A stretch of DNA of 64,000 bases from Phalacrocorax aristotelis. Taxonomy: Eukaryota; Chordata; Aves; Suliformes; Phalacrocoracidae. A model generated the notes under the pieces. The model saw only the letters and a list, made by a program, of their open reading frames with translations. It ran no database searches and was not told the origin of the DNA. Position 1 is the first letter of the stretch. Every line of letters starts with the position of its first letter. Positions 36,571-64,000 of the stretch are shown here, one piece after another. A program made the translations under genes and the position numbers. Location of the stretch: the NCBI RefSeq assembly GCF_949628215.1, contig NC_134279.1, positions 81,771,330 through 81,835,329 on the forward strand, in the 5' to 3' direction.

Positions 36571-39500
36571 AAAGGAGCGGTTTGTGGTTTCACCACTCTC
36601 CATTAACACCTTCTGAGCTCCTGGCCAACCTGAACTGGATCTGAAGGAATGGCTCAAGGCTCACACAGCTAAGCCATTTCTTCAGAGGAAAGAGATCTGA
36701 GCCACGCCTACTACTGGGGATGCGTCGCTGAGCAGGAGAAAGCCGGAGCCAGGCACCCTTGCATCCCTGCCCCAGGCTGGACCAGCAGCTGAGAAGCGTG
36801 GGAGGATGCAAAGATGCTTCCCCGTGAGCAGGATGAACGCAGCCTCCTCCTCCTGCCCTACTCAGGACCTGCAAGGGATTTCTTAATTTTCTTCCTAAAA
36901 TTTAAAGCAGAATTCCTCTGTTCTCCCCAAGGTAACTCCAAATAGCATCTGCGATCACTCGTGCACGTGAAGATGTGTGTGTTAGGTAGACGCATGCCAT
37001 CCAGGTGGCCCGTTGAGGACGGAATACACTGAATAGGGGCAGGTCACCTCTGACAGCGCAAGGCATAGAAGAGGCACTGTGATTTGTAATTCTGGCTTTG
37101 TGGTGTTCTTCGTGCCAACAAAAGGAGAAGGGATGTGTCCGCTGGTACAGGATGAACTTCAGCCCTTATCTCAAGAGGTTCCATGGGGAAATACAACAAA
37201 ATCCTCTATTGTTGCACAGGAAACACATCTTTCAACAGTCTTCGGCATCAAACCTGCCTCCAGGACCTTCCCTGTCTGCTGGTGACATCCCTTCTGACCT
37301 CGAGCAGAGCACTTCCTCCCCGTTTCCCTGCGACGTGGCGAAGCCTGCAAATAGCCTCAGAGCATCGGGAGGGCAGCGATCCCCAAGCCAGCACCGCAGC
37401 CGGGAGGGTGTGTGAAGCCTCCCCGTCCTACGCTGGGTTTTAGGAAAGAGGAGACTGATGCAGAGGGTGGGCACGTGGGGACCTGCTTTCCCTCCTGTGC
37501 TCGTACAGTCCGAGGTCCAGCAGCGGGACACTGAGCACACCCTGAGTGTTTGCAGCGCTTTGACTTCAGAGACAACCTGGACGAACCCACCCGACTTCTG
37601 ATTTGATGTACACAAGCCACCTTAGATATTTTGCATCTCCCTCCAGAAGATCCTGCAGCCCATCCTTACCTTATGTCCCCAACAGCCTCCCCTCTTTGCC
37701 AGCTCCTCAGTTATCCTTCCTCCGGAGCTTCACAAAGCAAGCAGAGGCACAAGGACGGACTGCGGACAAAACCAGCTTTTAGGCTGACAAGATAAAGAGT
37801 TAAAGCAGGCAAAGCAAAAGCTTTGGAAGAAAAATGGTTCTGTAATAAATCAGATATTCGGAGGCAGGAAGGTGTGCTATATAGAGGAATCAAAGTCCGG
37901 AACAGGATGTATATAAAGCAAATATTGAACTAACTTTGATAACACGGGAAAATAGAAGATTTTTGGTGGGGTTAAGTGAAGGCTCAGTTGTAACTATTAT
38001 AAATTTCCTGTTTTACTCGTGTCGGGCGCTTTTACAGCGATCTATACAATACATTGTGTGCCTAATGATTTCCTAGCCGTGAATGGGTCACTCAGACATT
38101 ACTTTCCATGCTTTTTTTTTTTTTGTCTGTCCTGAAGCAATAAAGCTATTGAAATCCTCCAGGCCTTGCCCATTGGGTGTTTTCTTTCCTACCAAGACAT
38201 CAAACTACCCTGAAGGTTTATTTTAAGCAAATTCAATAGGAGGGATCACACAAGCACCTTGTTGAAAGTGTACAATGGGAGCCGAACCCAGGGCTATTCA
38301 ATTAACAAGCGCCCCATTTTCATTGCAATTCCTGTTGTGAATTCATTACTTTAATTAGGCTGGCAATTTATGAAGCTAACAAGGCACCATTGGTCTGTGG
38401 ACACGTAGGCAATGAAATTTCAGATCAATTCATGTTGGAAGGTAGAGGAGCTCATGAAAAGCTAAGCAGAACTGGAAGCCTCTGCAGATGCTACCAGTCT
38501 CGCCAAACCAAAAGAGATATTTGCGATGAAGGAACAGGACTACGAACCCAGACTCAAGGGATATGTTCGGATTTATCTAGGAAAATCTGACTCAACTCTC
38601 TTAGGAAATGAAGCTCATATAGCATTATTTACTCCCTTTCAAAGCATTTTAAGCTTGACATTAGTTGAGGGGTTTGGCTCTTCATCCGCTCCTATTAGTA
38701 AGGGATCACGACGCTCCCGCCGGTCGTTTGAGACCTTCCTCCCAGCATCTCATCTGCATTTATCCTTGGCCCCTTTGTTGTCAGGCCAAAGCAAGGCTCA
38801 GTTTTAGTGTCCTTGGATGAGACAGGGCCTCCATCCACCCTGCTCACTCCTGCTTACACATTTTTTGGAGTGTTTGTTTTCTGAGCACAAGTGACCAGAA
38901 AAGCGCAAGTTATCCCAGTGATCTGAGTGCGTAGGTCACCCCCTCCCATACTGGAAACATTGGTACCATTCACATCCCAGAACCTATTTTATTTCTCAGA
39001 GACATTTTTGCACCAGCCTCACATTCAGCTTTTCCTCCTCAGTTGAGTGATACAAGCTCAAAATCCCTCTACCAATATCTTCATTATTTGATTTTCAGCG
39101 CTACCCGTAGGTCCTCCACTCCATTCTCTACCACTTCTTGACTCTCCTCTGTATATAAAGCTCCTCCACTTTACATCCTTAGTGAATTTCCTGTAAAACC
39201 TTCCTCTTGTGACTAAGATCATTTACACAAAACGTTCACTGCGCGCGTTCCTCGTGAGCTCCGCCAAACAACCTTCTCTCAGCCCAGTCCTCGCAACGCT
39301 GACCACCCTCAGCAAGCCTTCAGCCAATTCCTCACTGACCTTATGACTCCTCCACCAAGCCCCTTGGTCGCAGCTTCCCGTCTTCAGAACATACCAAATA
39401 TACTGCCCAAGCGCAGGCAGGTGGGATCTTCCGTGTCTCCTTTGCCTAGAAAAGGAGTTATTGAAGGAGAAACTCAAGTTTATAGGGAACAGTCTGAATG

Positions 39501-40377
39501 ATAACGGGGACAAACCCGCCAACCTCATGAGGTCCTTCCCACGGGAGACTTTGCGGCCCCTAGGACACCCACCTTCCATCCATGCCTGTAGGCAGTAAGA
39601 AGTTATTTAGGACCAGAAAAAAAACAACAACCAAAACCAAACAAAACTAAGTTTTAAGATTTTTAAGGCAGAAAAAAAATAATCTTATCTTTCCTGACCT
39701 GCCACAACAGAGATTTTACCTGTTATCCTCCCCATGCCAGCACCGAAACGTGGGTATAAGTCACATTATGTAAATAAGCATCCCTCAGGTGGCCAAATTT
39801 GGAAGCAGCTGAAGCCCAGGAACCTGAGCTCGGCTTCTGGGATCCACACTACGGGTTAGGCAACCCAAGCTCTGCCCGCAGCTGCCATCAGATGAGATGA
39901 CCCACGTCAGAGGGAAAAGGAGAGAGGCTGAAGCAGGGTGATGCACAGCTGCAGCCCGACATCCTCCTTTGGTGGGAAGGGGAGGCAAGAAGAAAGTCCT
40001 CAAGATGAGGGGGAGTGGAGCAAGGCTTTGGGGAGGAAAAGCACCCAAACCTTTGAACATAAATGGCAGTGTGAGAAGAGTAAATATATGTTAGCTGGGA
40101 AGCTTGAACCTGCTCCAGAGTAAGTAGAGAATGAGGGAGGGAGAATAAACCACTTAAAACAGGTGAAACGGGATGCACCTGCACAGCCCCTTGCAGGAAG
40201 GGGAGAAGGGACCTTCTTCGAGATCTGTATTTTGTTCTTTAAAACATCCAAAAAAGGAGACCGCAAAACCTCCAAGCTCATGAAAGGGCCCACAATATTC
40301 TAAACACGCTGCACCCTCTCCCTCTGAAGTTTTGGCTGCTAAAACCATCAATCAACATTTCACCAGTCTAGAGGAAG
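36571..40377. other. Intergenic region, no gene recognised
   Basis: I found no exon set, repeat family or RNA gene. The stretch from about 37900 to 38450 is AT-rich with many homeodomain-type core sites (taattaggctggcaattta and similar) and few CpGs. It has the feel of a conserved non-coding element, but conservation cannot be assessed here. Confidence 0.45.
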
Positions 40378-40470
40378 AGCGGGGCGGAGGAGGGCCCGCC
40401 GCGAGGGCAGCGCGGGAGCGGCGGCGGGCGAGGTGCGGCGCCGGCTCGGTTCCCCCAGGCGGTGGCCAAG
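40378..40470. promoter_or_regulatory. Short CpG- and GC-rich patch
   Basis: About 90 bp is almost pure G/C with dense CpG and a gggcgg Sp1-type box, standing abruptly in AT-neutral surroundings. It could be a small promoter or an unmethylated island. I cannot assign a transcript, a start site or a direction. Confidence 0.45.
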
Positions 40471-41080
40471 GGGTTTAAAAACGGGAGCAGATGAAACAAC
40501 CACCCCCTGTGGACTCCCCTGCTCGAAGCTTTAACTGCTCTTCATTTTTTTGCTAACGCACAAACGCAAGGATATTTCCTGAGCCTGTAACACAGGGGTT
40601 TCCCCCCCAGTCGCTCTTTTCTTGCAAGATTTGTTGATGTAATGTCGTACCTTCACAGACACCTTAAACCCCTCTGGGCTGCAGCAGCCACGTTAGTAAA
40701 TGTTCACAGAAACTGAGGCCAGCAGGAGCAGAGTCCAACCTGAGTCTCCACGGAGAAGCACCGCTGGCCCATCGGGCGATTCAGAGCTCCTCGGTTACGG
40801 CCACGGCTTTCGGAAAGCTTTAAGCTAAGTATTCTTGGGCTGGAAAAAGAATTATTTTCCCTTATTTTTGCTATGGAAAAATAATCCGATAGGATGGAGC
40901 CCCCCAGGATTACCTTATAGGGGTCAAAAGCTGCAGGAAGAAAAGGCCCATCTGTGTCATATAGAAGAGTCACAGGAAGCAGAGAAGTGGGGGGATCAGA
41001 GCATGTGAAGAGGCACCACAGTGCTTGCTTTAAAAGCTTCCGCACAATAAATCTTAAATACACTTGTGCAATAACTAAAA

Positions 41081-41536
41081 TCACAGAATGCCCTGAGCTG
41101 GGAGGGACCCACAAGGGCCATCGAGCCCAGCTCCTGTCCCTGCACAGGACACCCCAAATTCACACCGTGGCTCTGAGGGCCTTGGCCAAGTGCTTCTGGA
41201 ATATCGCCAGGCTGGTGCCGTGATGCCTCCCTGGGGAGCCTGTTCCAGGGCTCCACCACCCTCTGGGGGAAGGACCTTCTCCTAACGCCCAGCCTAACCC
41301 TCCCCTGGCACATCTCCCTGCCCTTCCCTCGGGGCCTGGCGTTGGGCACCAGAGAGCAGAGACCAGCCCAGCCCCTCCTCCTGCCCTTGGGAGGGAGCTG
41401 CAGAGCACCATGAGGGCTGCCCTCGGCCCCCTCTGCTCCAGGCTGAGCAACCCAAGGGACTTCAGCCACCCCTCGTACGGTTTCCCCTCTAAACCCTTCC
41501 CCAACTCCAGCCTCCTCTGGACACTCTCCCGTAGCT
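41081..41536 (-). mobile_element. CR1 LINE fragment (3' end)
   Basis: This copy is of the same subfamily as 5299-5670: atcacagaatgccctgagct, then gggagggacccacaag, and onward in near-identical order. It extends about 80 bp farther, through agcctcctctggacactctc. It is minus-sense and truncated. Confidence 0.88.
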
Positions 41537-42539
41537 TTGGAATTGGTATCTACAAATAAAAAGCTTTAGAATCTTTAGAAATTGGTATCTGCAAAGCAAA
41601 AACAATGAAAAATCAGCTTGCCCTGTATTCGTAGGTGACGTTTCCTCCTTTTAAGCGCTCCAGACAACCCTGTTGGAACGTGCCTTTGCTGAGCCCAGGG
41701 CCGATGTCTGCAACACGCACTTGGGTAGAGGCACAAAAGCAACAGATCTGAGCTCTCGACTTAGTTGAGCACCCAGCAGAGCTGACTGCGCCTCTAGGGT
41801 GCCACCAAATCGTGCCTTGTGTCGCATGGACACACGGCAAGCTGTAATTCACTTGTGGAGGAAAGCATCCTGAATTCAGCCAAAATGATTGCTTAATACT
41901 GTCGTGTTCATGGAGAGGACCATAATTAAGCCGGTGGTCTCCACCTCCAGGTGTTCCAGCGAGTCTGGTAAGGGACGCGTCTCTGCCCTTGAAAAAAATC
42001 CCAGTATTGGGATAATCTCTAGAAATTCACAAATCACAGACGGCTCATCACTTGTCACGGGTGTTTCTCTTCACACTCAAGCTAAAAGAGCTGTTACAAA
42101 CAAAGCTCTACAGATGATCTCCCCCAGCCAGAGCTCCGAAGAGCTGCGTGTACCGAGCTGACAGTCCAGTTTCTGCAGCCTTCCTGCAAAAGCATTTCTT
42201 TGCAAAGAACGTCTCTTAAAATCCTAGCAAGGTGATGACTTTTACAGTTTAATAAGCAACCGCAACTGATCTCAGGTTCAGTCTCGAAAATCCAAAGCCA
42301 ATGGAAGATGCAGAAACCAGGGCACAAAAGCAGCGAGCTGAGTTACGCACCCGAGAAAAAGAGCAAAATTCTCACTTGAAAGATAATCCAGGCAGGCTTA
42401 AAAAGAATAAACAAGTCGCTTTCCTTTCATTGACCTTCAGCAGCCTAGCTGCATCTGAAGAGCAGCTTAAGGAGAACCGCATGGTAAGACAGGAGCAAAG
42501 CCATGGGCCGAGACTCTCGATTTCCCTACCCGGGCAGCT

Positions 42540-43300
42540 GAGGGACGGCGGGAACCCTCTAGTCCCTCGGCCCGCACGGAGGTCTAGCCCCAAGGCGCGC
42601 CCGGAGAACGCGCGCCCACGCGTTGGCAGCGCCGGGACCCCGACGCCCTTGGCGAAGCCGAGACGCGGGCGACCCTGCGGGCTCTGCGGTCTCACGCTGA
42701 GGCGGCGAGCGAAGCTCGGCGCTGTGCTGGCAGCGCGTACCGCAAAGGAAACCACGCCGGCTCGGCAGCAGCCGATGCAGCCCAAGTGCACTGACAAGCG
42801 GGAGAGCCCACGCTTCCCAAACGCGGCTGCGTGGCAAGGGAAAATTCCTGGATTTCAGTCAAAAGCCGTGCCCCAGAAGCGGCTATTGCTTGTGCGCGCA
42901 CCTGGAGCCCGCAGAACAGGCCGAATTTAACGTGCTGCTTTGACATAAACGGTTCGTAACAATCAGTCAAGTGCAAAACCCTCCCGCAAAAAAATTGCAA
43001 GGGCATCGGCAGACTGAGACAGAAATCCTTCGCGACGCAGCGTGCTCGGCAACCGGCTCTGACTCACGCACAGCCTCCCACTCAGCGACGGAAGCAGAAA
43101 TAGGAGGGGAAGGTGGGTTTCCCTCGCAGTGGCCGCCCGATGAGAGTTCAGCCGAAGCTGGGCACGCTGCGGCCCCCTTTGTACGCCTACAAGGAGCGGG
43201 ATTTAGCTCCCGCGTTCGCGTATGCCCAACCGGCAGCTTCGGGGTACGCGCCGTTGACGGACAGAGGTGGCAGGTGGGAAGCAGAGTCAGGTCCGTCACC
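42540..43300. promoter_or_regulatory. CpG island without a recognised gene
   Basis: CpG dinucleotides are dense (for example cgcgcccggagaacgcgcgc) for about 750 bp, in sharp contrast with the AT-rich DNA that starts at about 43480. Long open frames on both strands (such as 42301-42930 +) follow from GC richness, and I recognise no protein in them. It lies a few hundred bases past the likely DNAAF9 3' end. It may be the promoter of an unannotated transcript or of a gene farther left on the minus strand. Confidence 0.6.
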
Positions 43301-43516
43301 CTACAACTGGTTTTAAATGTTACACAATCAGAAGCCCAAGCAAGGAGGTCTAAACCTAAACAGCAGCTTAAACCCCGTCCCCCCACCCCCATTCCCTTAG
43401 ATCTTTACATTTTAGTTTGACTATAAACTAGTCACCTTTCTGCCAGTTTAGAAAACAAACTAATCTGGAAAGAAAACGCCTCCGTGCTTAAAAATTCAAG
43501 TTTCGGAAATACTGAG

Positions 43517-43562
43517 TTTATTAAAGAAGCCAAAGACAGACAGCAGATGGATACTGTTTATT
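43517..43562 (-). promoter_or_regulatory. Paired distal poly(A) signals (minus strand)
   Basis: Two minus-strand AATAAA hexamers lie 40 bp apart (tttatt on the plus strand at 43517 and 43557), at the very edge of the AT-rich tract. They are the best candidates for the distal DNAAF9 cleavage site. Confidence 0.5.
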
Positions 43563-46500
43563 GGTTCTTTCCATCACATCTGAGTTACGGGTGTAAAAGT
43601 CACACGAACTGCAGGTATAAACATGTAAAACAATACAAAAATAAATGGAAAGGTAATTTTGTATTTACTGAGTCAAGTTGTGTAATAAATACAATAGGCT
43701 AAAAGCTTCAATCACACAGTTCAGTTTAACTGAAGTTACAGTAGTGTTTGTAAATACGAGATTTTTTTTTTTTAACTTCAAGTCGCAAATACTAAAGCAT
43801 CGAGAACTAGTATAAAAGTGAATTTTGGCACATGGTGAAGTGAGAAGCGTTACGACACTGGTGTCAGACCGTTGTGTAAAAACGAAGCGGATTCTCACTA
43901 GCTTTCTGAGGTACGTTTTTAAACAATCTAAAATTAGACCAACAATGCGGTTCTAACAACTCACAGTTTACAATTCACTATACTAGTTACAATTTTTCCC
44001 TTTTAAGAATACCAAAAGTATTCCAGAGCTTAAATCTGTGCAAATTCAGACAAATTTCAATTAAAAAATAATAATAATAAAACCAACTTCTTCGGGAACT
44101 TTTACGTGCAACTTAAATCCTCCCTGCAATCAGTTTTGTTAATTGCAAAGCGTAAAAATCGGACCGATACCGAATTGCACAGCTTAATAGAAAACACCCC
44201 GAGATCGCAGCGCAGTCCAAGTTGCAAACGGTCCTCTCCTAAGTTTGTCACATTTTTCTCCCTATAACTTCAGTAACTTCTGATCACACTCATTCTCGGT
44301 GAGGGGAAAATAAAAAACCACCACTACAAGCTGCTAACGTGAAGGTCAGCCAAGCACGTAAACCCCTTGAGGACTCTCAGCACTTCTTCACAATATCCGA
44401 AATGCCTGGACACAAAGTTACTGTTACCAATTTTCAAAATCCAGTAAAAGATAAAGGAACAGTGTAATGGCACTTTTCGCGTATCCAAACATTGGTTTAG
44501 AAATGGTGCTTTTTTGCTTCTTTTAAAGTTTTACAGTAGTTAAAAACGTTCAAAACTAGATTCTTAGAAGTATCTCAATCCTCACCTCGACTTCAGAAGC
44601 GTGAGGAAACCAGATTACCCTGCAGACGGGGCTTGATACAGTATAAACATCTCTGACCAGAGTACAAAAGTTATGCTCTTCTCCTAAAAAAAAAGTGCTG
44701 CTGATTGTTAGAGGTAACTCCAAAATAACCAGCAACTGCTATTAAACTATCAGCAGCATCAGGCATTTACACATTTTAGTCCTCAAAGAGTTTTCTTTTA
44801 AACAGTTTAATCATTTGTGCTAATATTCTTCACTAGGTTAAGTTTAAGTCCTTTCACCAAAACCGTTTTTCCTTTAAAAAAAAAAACAAAAAACAGGGTG
44901 CAAGCAATACAACCCATGACGCCCATTTATTTCATGCTTCGGTGAATAAATGGCGTCATCTGCAAGGCACTACTATGTTTAAAGGATACCATTGTCACAG
45001 TTTCACTATTTCGGTATTTTTTTTCTGTTTTAAAGTCACAGTTAAAAAGTAAAAAAAACACAAACAAAATTTGAGGTAATCAAATTATTTCAATACCAAA
45101 ATATATTAATTGAAATAGTACCAGTATGGTGAAAGGTCTTCATAATACACAGCTATTACCATATAGCATGCAGTACAGTATATAAGTATACTAGGCCTTT
45201 GCTCTGAGCTCTTCTGCTTCAGTTTTTAAGGAACGGCGCAATTTGCACAGCGGCACGCCGATTTTGAACGCTTTACCTCCGTTCTGCTCACAGGGCGTCC
45301 CGCTCGTAATTCCAGCTCGCCACGCCAACCCCAGGCGAACCGGCCCCACCGACATACAGTTGAGAGCCGCACAAATTGGAGTTCTTAAAAAGAGTTCAGC
45401 AGAGCAAGAGAAGCTACAGTATCTTCACCTATCATTCAGTCAATTGCACTTAAACCTACTCTGTTATCGACTTACAAGTTGAGACACACCATCAGCCAAG
45501 CGCCTGCTGTCCCAACCACCGGTATTTCTTCCGGCGTTCCACAGTCATACCGCTACTCTAGAAATATGGCTTTGCAGGTTAGGTAACTTGTACGGAACAG
45601 GAGCACGCTGGGTTTACACTAAGTTTATTGGCGAAGAACTAGAGTTTGTTAAGAATTTTCTAACGCCCCTTTTTATTGCGGTGTTACCGACCAGAATTCT
45701 GCACTCTGATAATCCCGGTCTGATAAATAGTTTCATGCAACCAACTGGACTTAGTCTGTAAACACCCGCTAGCCCCCCCACTCCACTGCTAGCTACGTTA
45801 ACTCTACCAGGCACTACAGTATATTAAGACTAACGTATAGCCATGCATAGATAAACTCACGAGCCTTATCATGATGCTCTATACCTGCAGTAGGGGTTTT
45901 TCCCCAGAAAGCCTAGAAACACAAACTAACCGCTGGCTTTTATTGTACTTTCACAGGATACACGCAGTTTATAAAGTCTTGTGGTGTGCGAAAAAAAGAA
46001 ATTCTTAAATTCAGACAGCTTTTTAAATCTAGTAGGAAAGCTAGTAACGAAACCTTACCGACATCTATATCCCAATCTGCAGCACCTGGAGTTCCACCTC
46101 TGCACCGTATAACCACCACAGCACAGGCACCGAGCCACCTAGTAGCAACGGGTACAGAAAGCCCACCTAAAAGGGGTTTCGGTTTTGGACAGGCTTATTG
46201 AAATTTCAGCTATTTCAGATTCCAAAGGTAAAAAAAAAAAAGGATGTTTCTTAAGTAAGGCATGACACTGTATGTAGCCTTAGGTTTGATGGCAGGAGTT
46301 AAATCTCACCTTCCTGCCGCAGAGGGAGACTGCGTGGAGATGTTATGAGTATTTTAAGTGTACTTTAAGAAATGACTCGTTCAATTTCTTACTGCATTGC
46401 GTACATCTGACCGAAAAGAAGAGGTGCAGTTGCATTAAAAGACTGAGCTGTCCCTAAGGTAAAGGAATAGGAAAATAAAGAATTCCTCCCGGCCTGTTTT

Positions 46501-46861
46501 CACTGACTAAATTCCGATCACACAGCACCCTACAACAACTTGCTTGTTCAAATAAGCTTAAAAAATTACCTTGAAGTAGCTGCTAGGGTACCTTATAATC
46601 CTGCAGTCAGCGATCTAACTCTCACTTAAAGTTGTACTGAATTAACTTAAAGGACAAGTTGCCAGAATTCCTGTTACAGTATCGTTTAGCAACTATAAAG
46701 GTTTTTTTGCAAGTACTTAAAACCTGGCGTATCAGTTTAGTGAGATGTTACGGCACGCTAATTCTTCTGAAAGCTTCACAAACAAGTTCTTTCATATTTC
46801 AGGTCTATCTTTTTACATTTTTTTTTTTACCTTTGGAACGAAGTAATTTTCATGAAAAGGA

Positions 46862-46879
46862 ATTCTTTAGCTAAAGAAT
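46862..46879. repeat. Perfect 18-bp palindrome
   Basis: The sequence attctttagctaaagaat is its own reverse complement, with no spacer. It falls inside the presumed DNAAF9 3' UTR. Confidence 0.95.
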
Positions 46880-47162
46880 CACCCTCTTCTCTTGCTTTGC
46901 TCAGTTTTCACTACTGAAATAAGAAGTCCTTCAGAGATAACCTTTTAAGCACCAGCAAGGTGCAGATTACCGCCATCCATGTCATGTTTTCTAGAACACC
47001 AATAACAACATTGGGAAGAAAGCAAGATATCTCCGCTTATCTCCTTTCACCCTGAAATGTATAAACACCTTTTCTTTAGAAAAGTCAAAAATTTCAACCG
47101 TAGATTCAAAGGGTGCAGAGGTTGTGAGATATGCTGTCCCTCAGGAAAAAGCAGATGCCTAC

Positions 47163-47690
47163 GTGTCCCTCGTTTCTCGCTTTGGGAACATCCTAACAGT
47201 GGTAGCGTTAGGTACTCTGAGTTTTTAAAATGTTCCCCCGTTTCTCGCTTTGGGAACACCCCAACAGCTGCAGGGTTCAGTACTCTTCAGAGTTCTGAAA
47301 TGTTCCCCCGTTTCTCGCTTTGGGAACACCCCAACAGCTGTGGGACTAGGTGGTACTCAGAGTTTTTGAAGCGTTCCCCCGTTTCTCGCTTTGGGAACAC
47401 CCCAACAGCTCTAGGATTAGGCATTCTTCTGAGTTTTTCAAGTATTCCCCCATTTCTCGCTTTGGGAACACCCCAACAGCTGTGGGACTAGGTACTCCTC
47501 AGAGTTTTTCAAGTGTTCCCCCATTTCTCGCTTTGGGAACACCCCAACAGCTGTGGGACTAGGTACTCCTCAGAGTTTTTCAAGTGTTCCCCCATTTCTC
47601 GCTTTGGGAACACCCCAACAGCTGTGGGACTAGGTACTCCTCAGAGTTTTTGAAATGTTCCCCCATTTCTCGCTTTAGGAACATCCCCCA
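47163..47690 (-). repeat. 71-bp tandem repeat with a stem-loop in each unit
   Basis: About 7.5 units recur at 70-71 bp spacing, with starts near 47165, 47232, 47302, 47373, 47444, 47515, 47586 and 47657. Each contains tttctcgctttgggaacacc, then ccaacagctg, and a variable actcagagttttt part. In five units gttccc and gggaac form exact 6-bp arms around 14 bases. The first, fifth and last units have one damaged arm. Long open frames across the array come from its regular spacing and are not genes. If the 3' UTR assignment is right, the array is transcribed on the minus strand. Confidence 0.93.
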
Positions 47691-48097
47691 GTCCCCCACA
47701 CTGAAGTATATCGCTGCTCATCAATGCTTCTGTGCAACAAGTTTCAAGGGACATCCAGAGATTAAAGCGGTTTGATTATCTGCACGACGGACCAATTCCA
47801 CGATTACATTTGGACCTACTAGGAAATAGAGTTTTGCTTCTTCTCTTCTTCTTTTCAATAAGTTTCCACTACTGGCCAGGGATTCCAGGTGATGCTTTTT
47901 ACAGTCTGGAATTAAGGTGAAGTGGAAGCAAACCTGACAGTACAAACAGCTAAGCAGTTACCATATTAAAATGCCAACCTTACAGGAATGATCTCTTAGT
48001 TTTAAAAGGAGTGCTGAAAACTGACATTTCACTCAAGGACAACAGCATTTTTGGTGACTGACAGTAGGTGATTCAGAAATGGACAGAACGCACGAGC

Positions 48098-64000
<15,903 letters not shown>

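Larger units (their letters stand above)
43500..48097 (-). other. DNAAF9: Probable long 3' UTR of DNAAF9
   Basis: After the stop at 48098 the minus strand continues through about 4.6 kb of uniformly AT-rich DNA with no coding exon. Canonical AATAAA signals on the minus strand lie at 45624-45629, 44926-44931, 43557-43562 and 43517-43522. Composition changes sharply to CpG-rich just beyond the last pair, which suggests the transcript ends near 43480-43510. Shorter forms ending at the earlier signals are possible. This is an inference from composition and signals. Confidence 0.55.

Noticed and set aside
35975..36616. 213-codon + strand open frame
   Set aside because: Its second half lies in a CR1 fragment read antisense.
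42301..42930. 209-codon Arg-rich open frame in the CpG island
   Set aside because: High GC content lowers stop frequency, frames are open on both strands, and no protein is recognised.
24537..43000. SLC4A11, expected 3' of DNAAF9 from human gene order
   Set aside because: I saw no bicarbonate-transporter-like exon on the minus strand here. It may lie outside the window or have moved.
47057..47491. 144-codon frame with repeated FSLWEHPNS motif
   Set aside because: It is a by-product of the 71-bp tandem repeat.

Overview
This is vertebrate nuclear DNA, almost certainly from a bird. Genes are split by GT-AG introns, several CR1-type LINE fragments are present, and one block looks like a common avian retroviral LTR. 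I recognise two protein-coding genes. They are arranged tail to tail and separated by about 23.5 kb of repeat-rich DNA.

Left third (about 12.4-24.5 kb, + strand): a kyphoscoliosis-peptidase (KY) family gene. Six exons join in frame into at least 858 codons. They comprise a long unrecognised N-terminal exon, a transglutaminase-like core with an intact Cys280/His323/Asp338 triad, and one large 3' exon carrying a series of KY-type beta domains. It looks like a KY paralog rather than KY itself. Its true 5' end is not resolved, because the frame stays open into a good splice acceptor at 12399. The 12 kb upstream holds a CR1 fragment and no gene I can support.

Middle (24.5-43.5 kb): mostly non-coding. 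It contains a degenerate solo LTR (27.03-29.44 kb) in which a 39-bp segment has expanded to about 41 tandem copies, including an internal 387-bp duplication. It also holds three CR1 fragments, a weak candidate for a small spliced + strand transcript (31.1-32.6 kb), a short CpG-rich patch at 40.4 kb and a larger CpG island at 42.5-43.3 kb with no recognised gene.

Right third (43.5-64 kb, - strand): the 3' part of DNAAF9 (formerly C20orf194, the Shulin homologue). Eleven exons encode the C-terminal 395 residues in an unbroken frame, and the rest of the gene lies beyond the right edge. One intron uses a GC-AG donor. An AT-rich stretch of about 4.6 kb after the stop is probably a long 3' UTR, and it contains a 71-bp tandem array whose units can each form a small stem-loop.

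The two genes have no evident functional link: one is a muscle-type peptidase relative, the other a dynein-arm packaging factor. The neighbourhood is informative mainly for synteny. I saw no tRNA, rRNA, CRISPR or prokaryotic feature.
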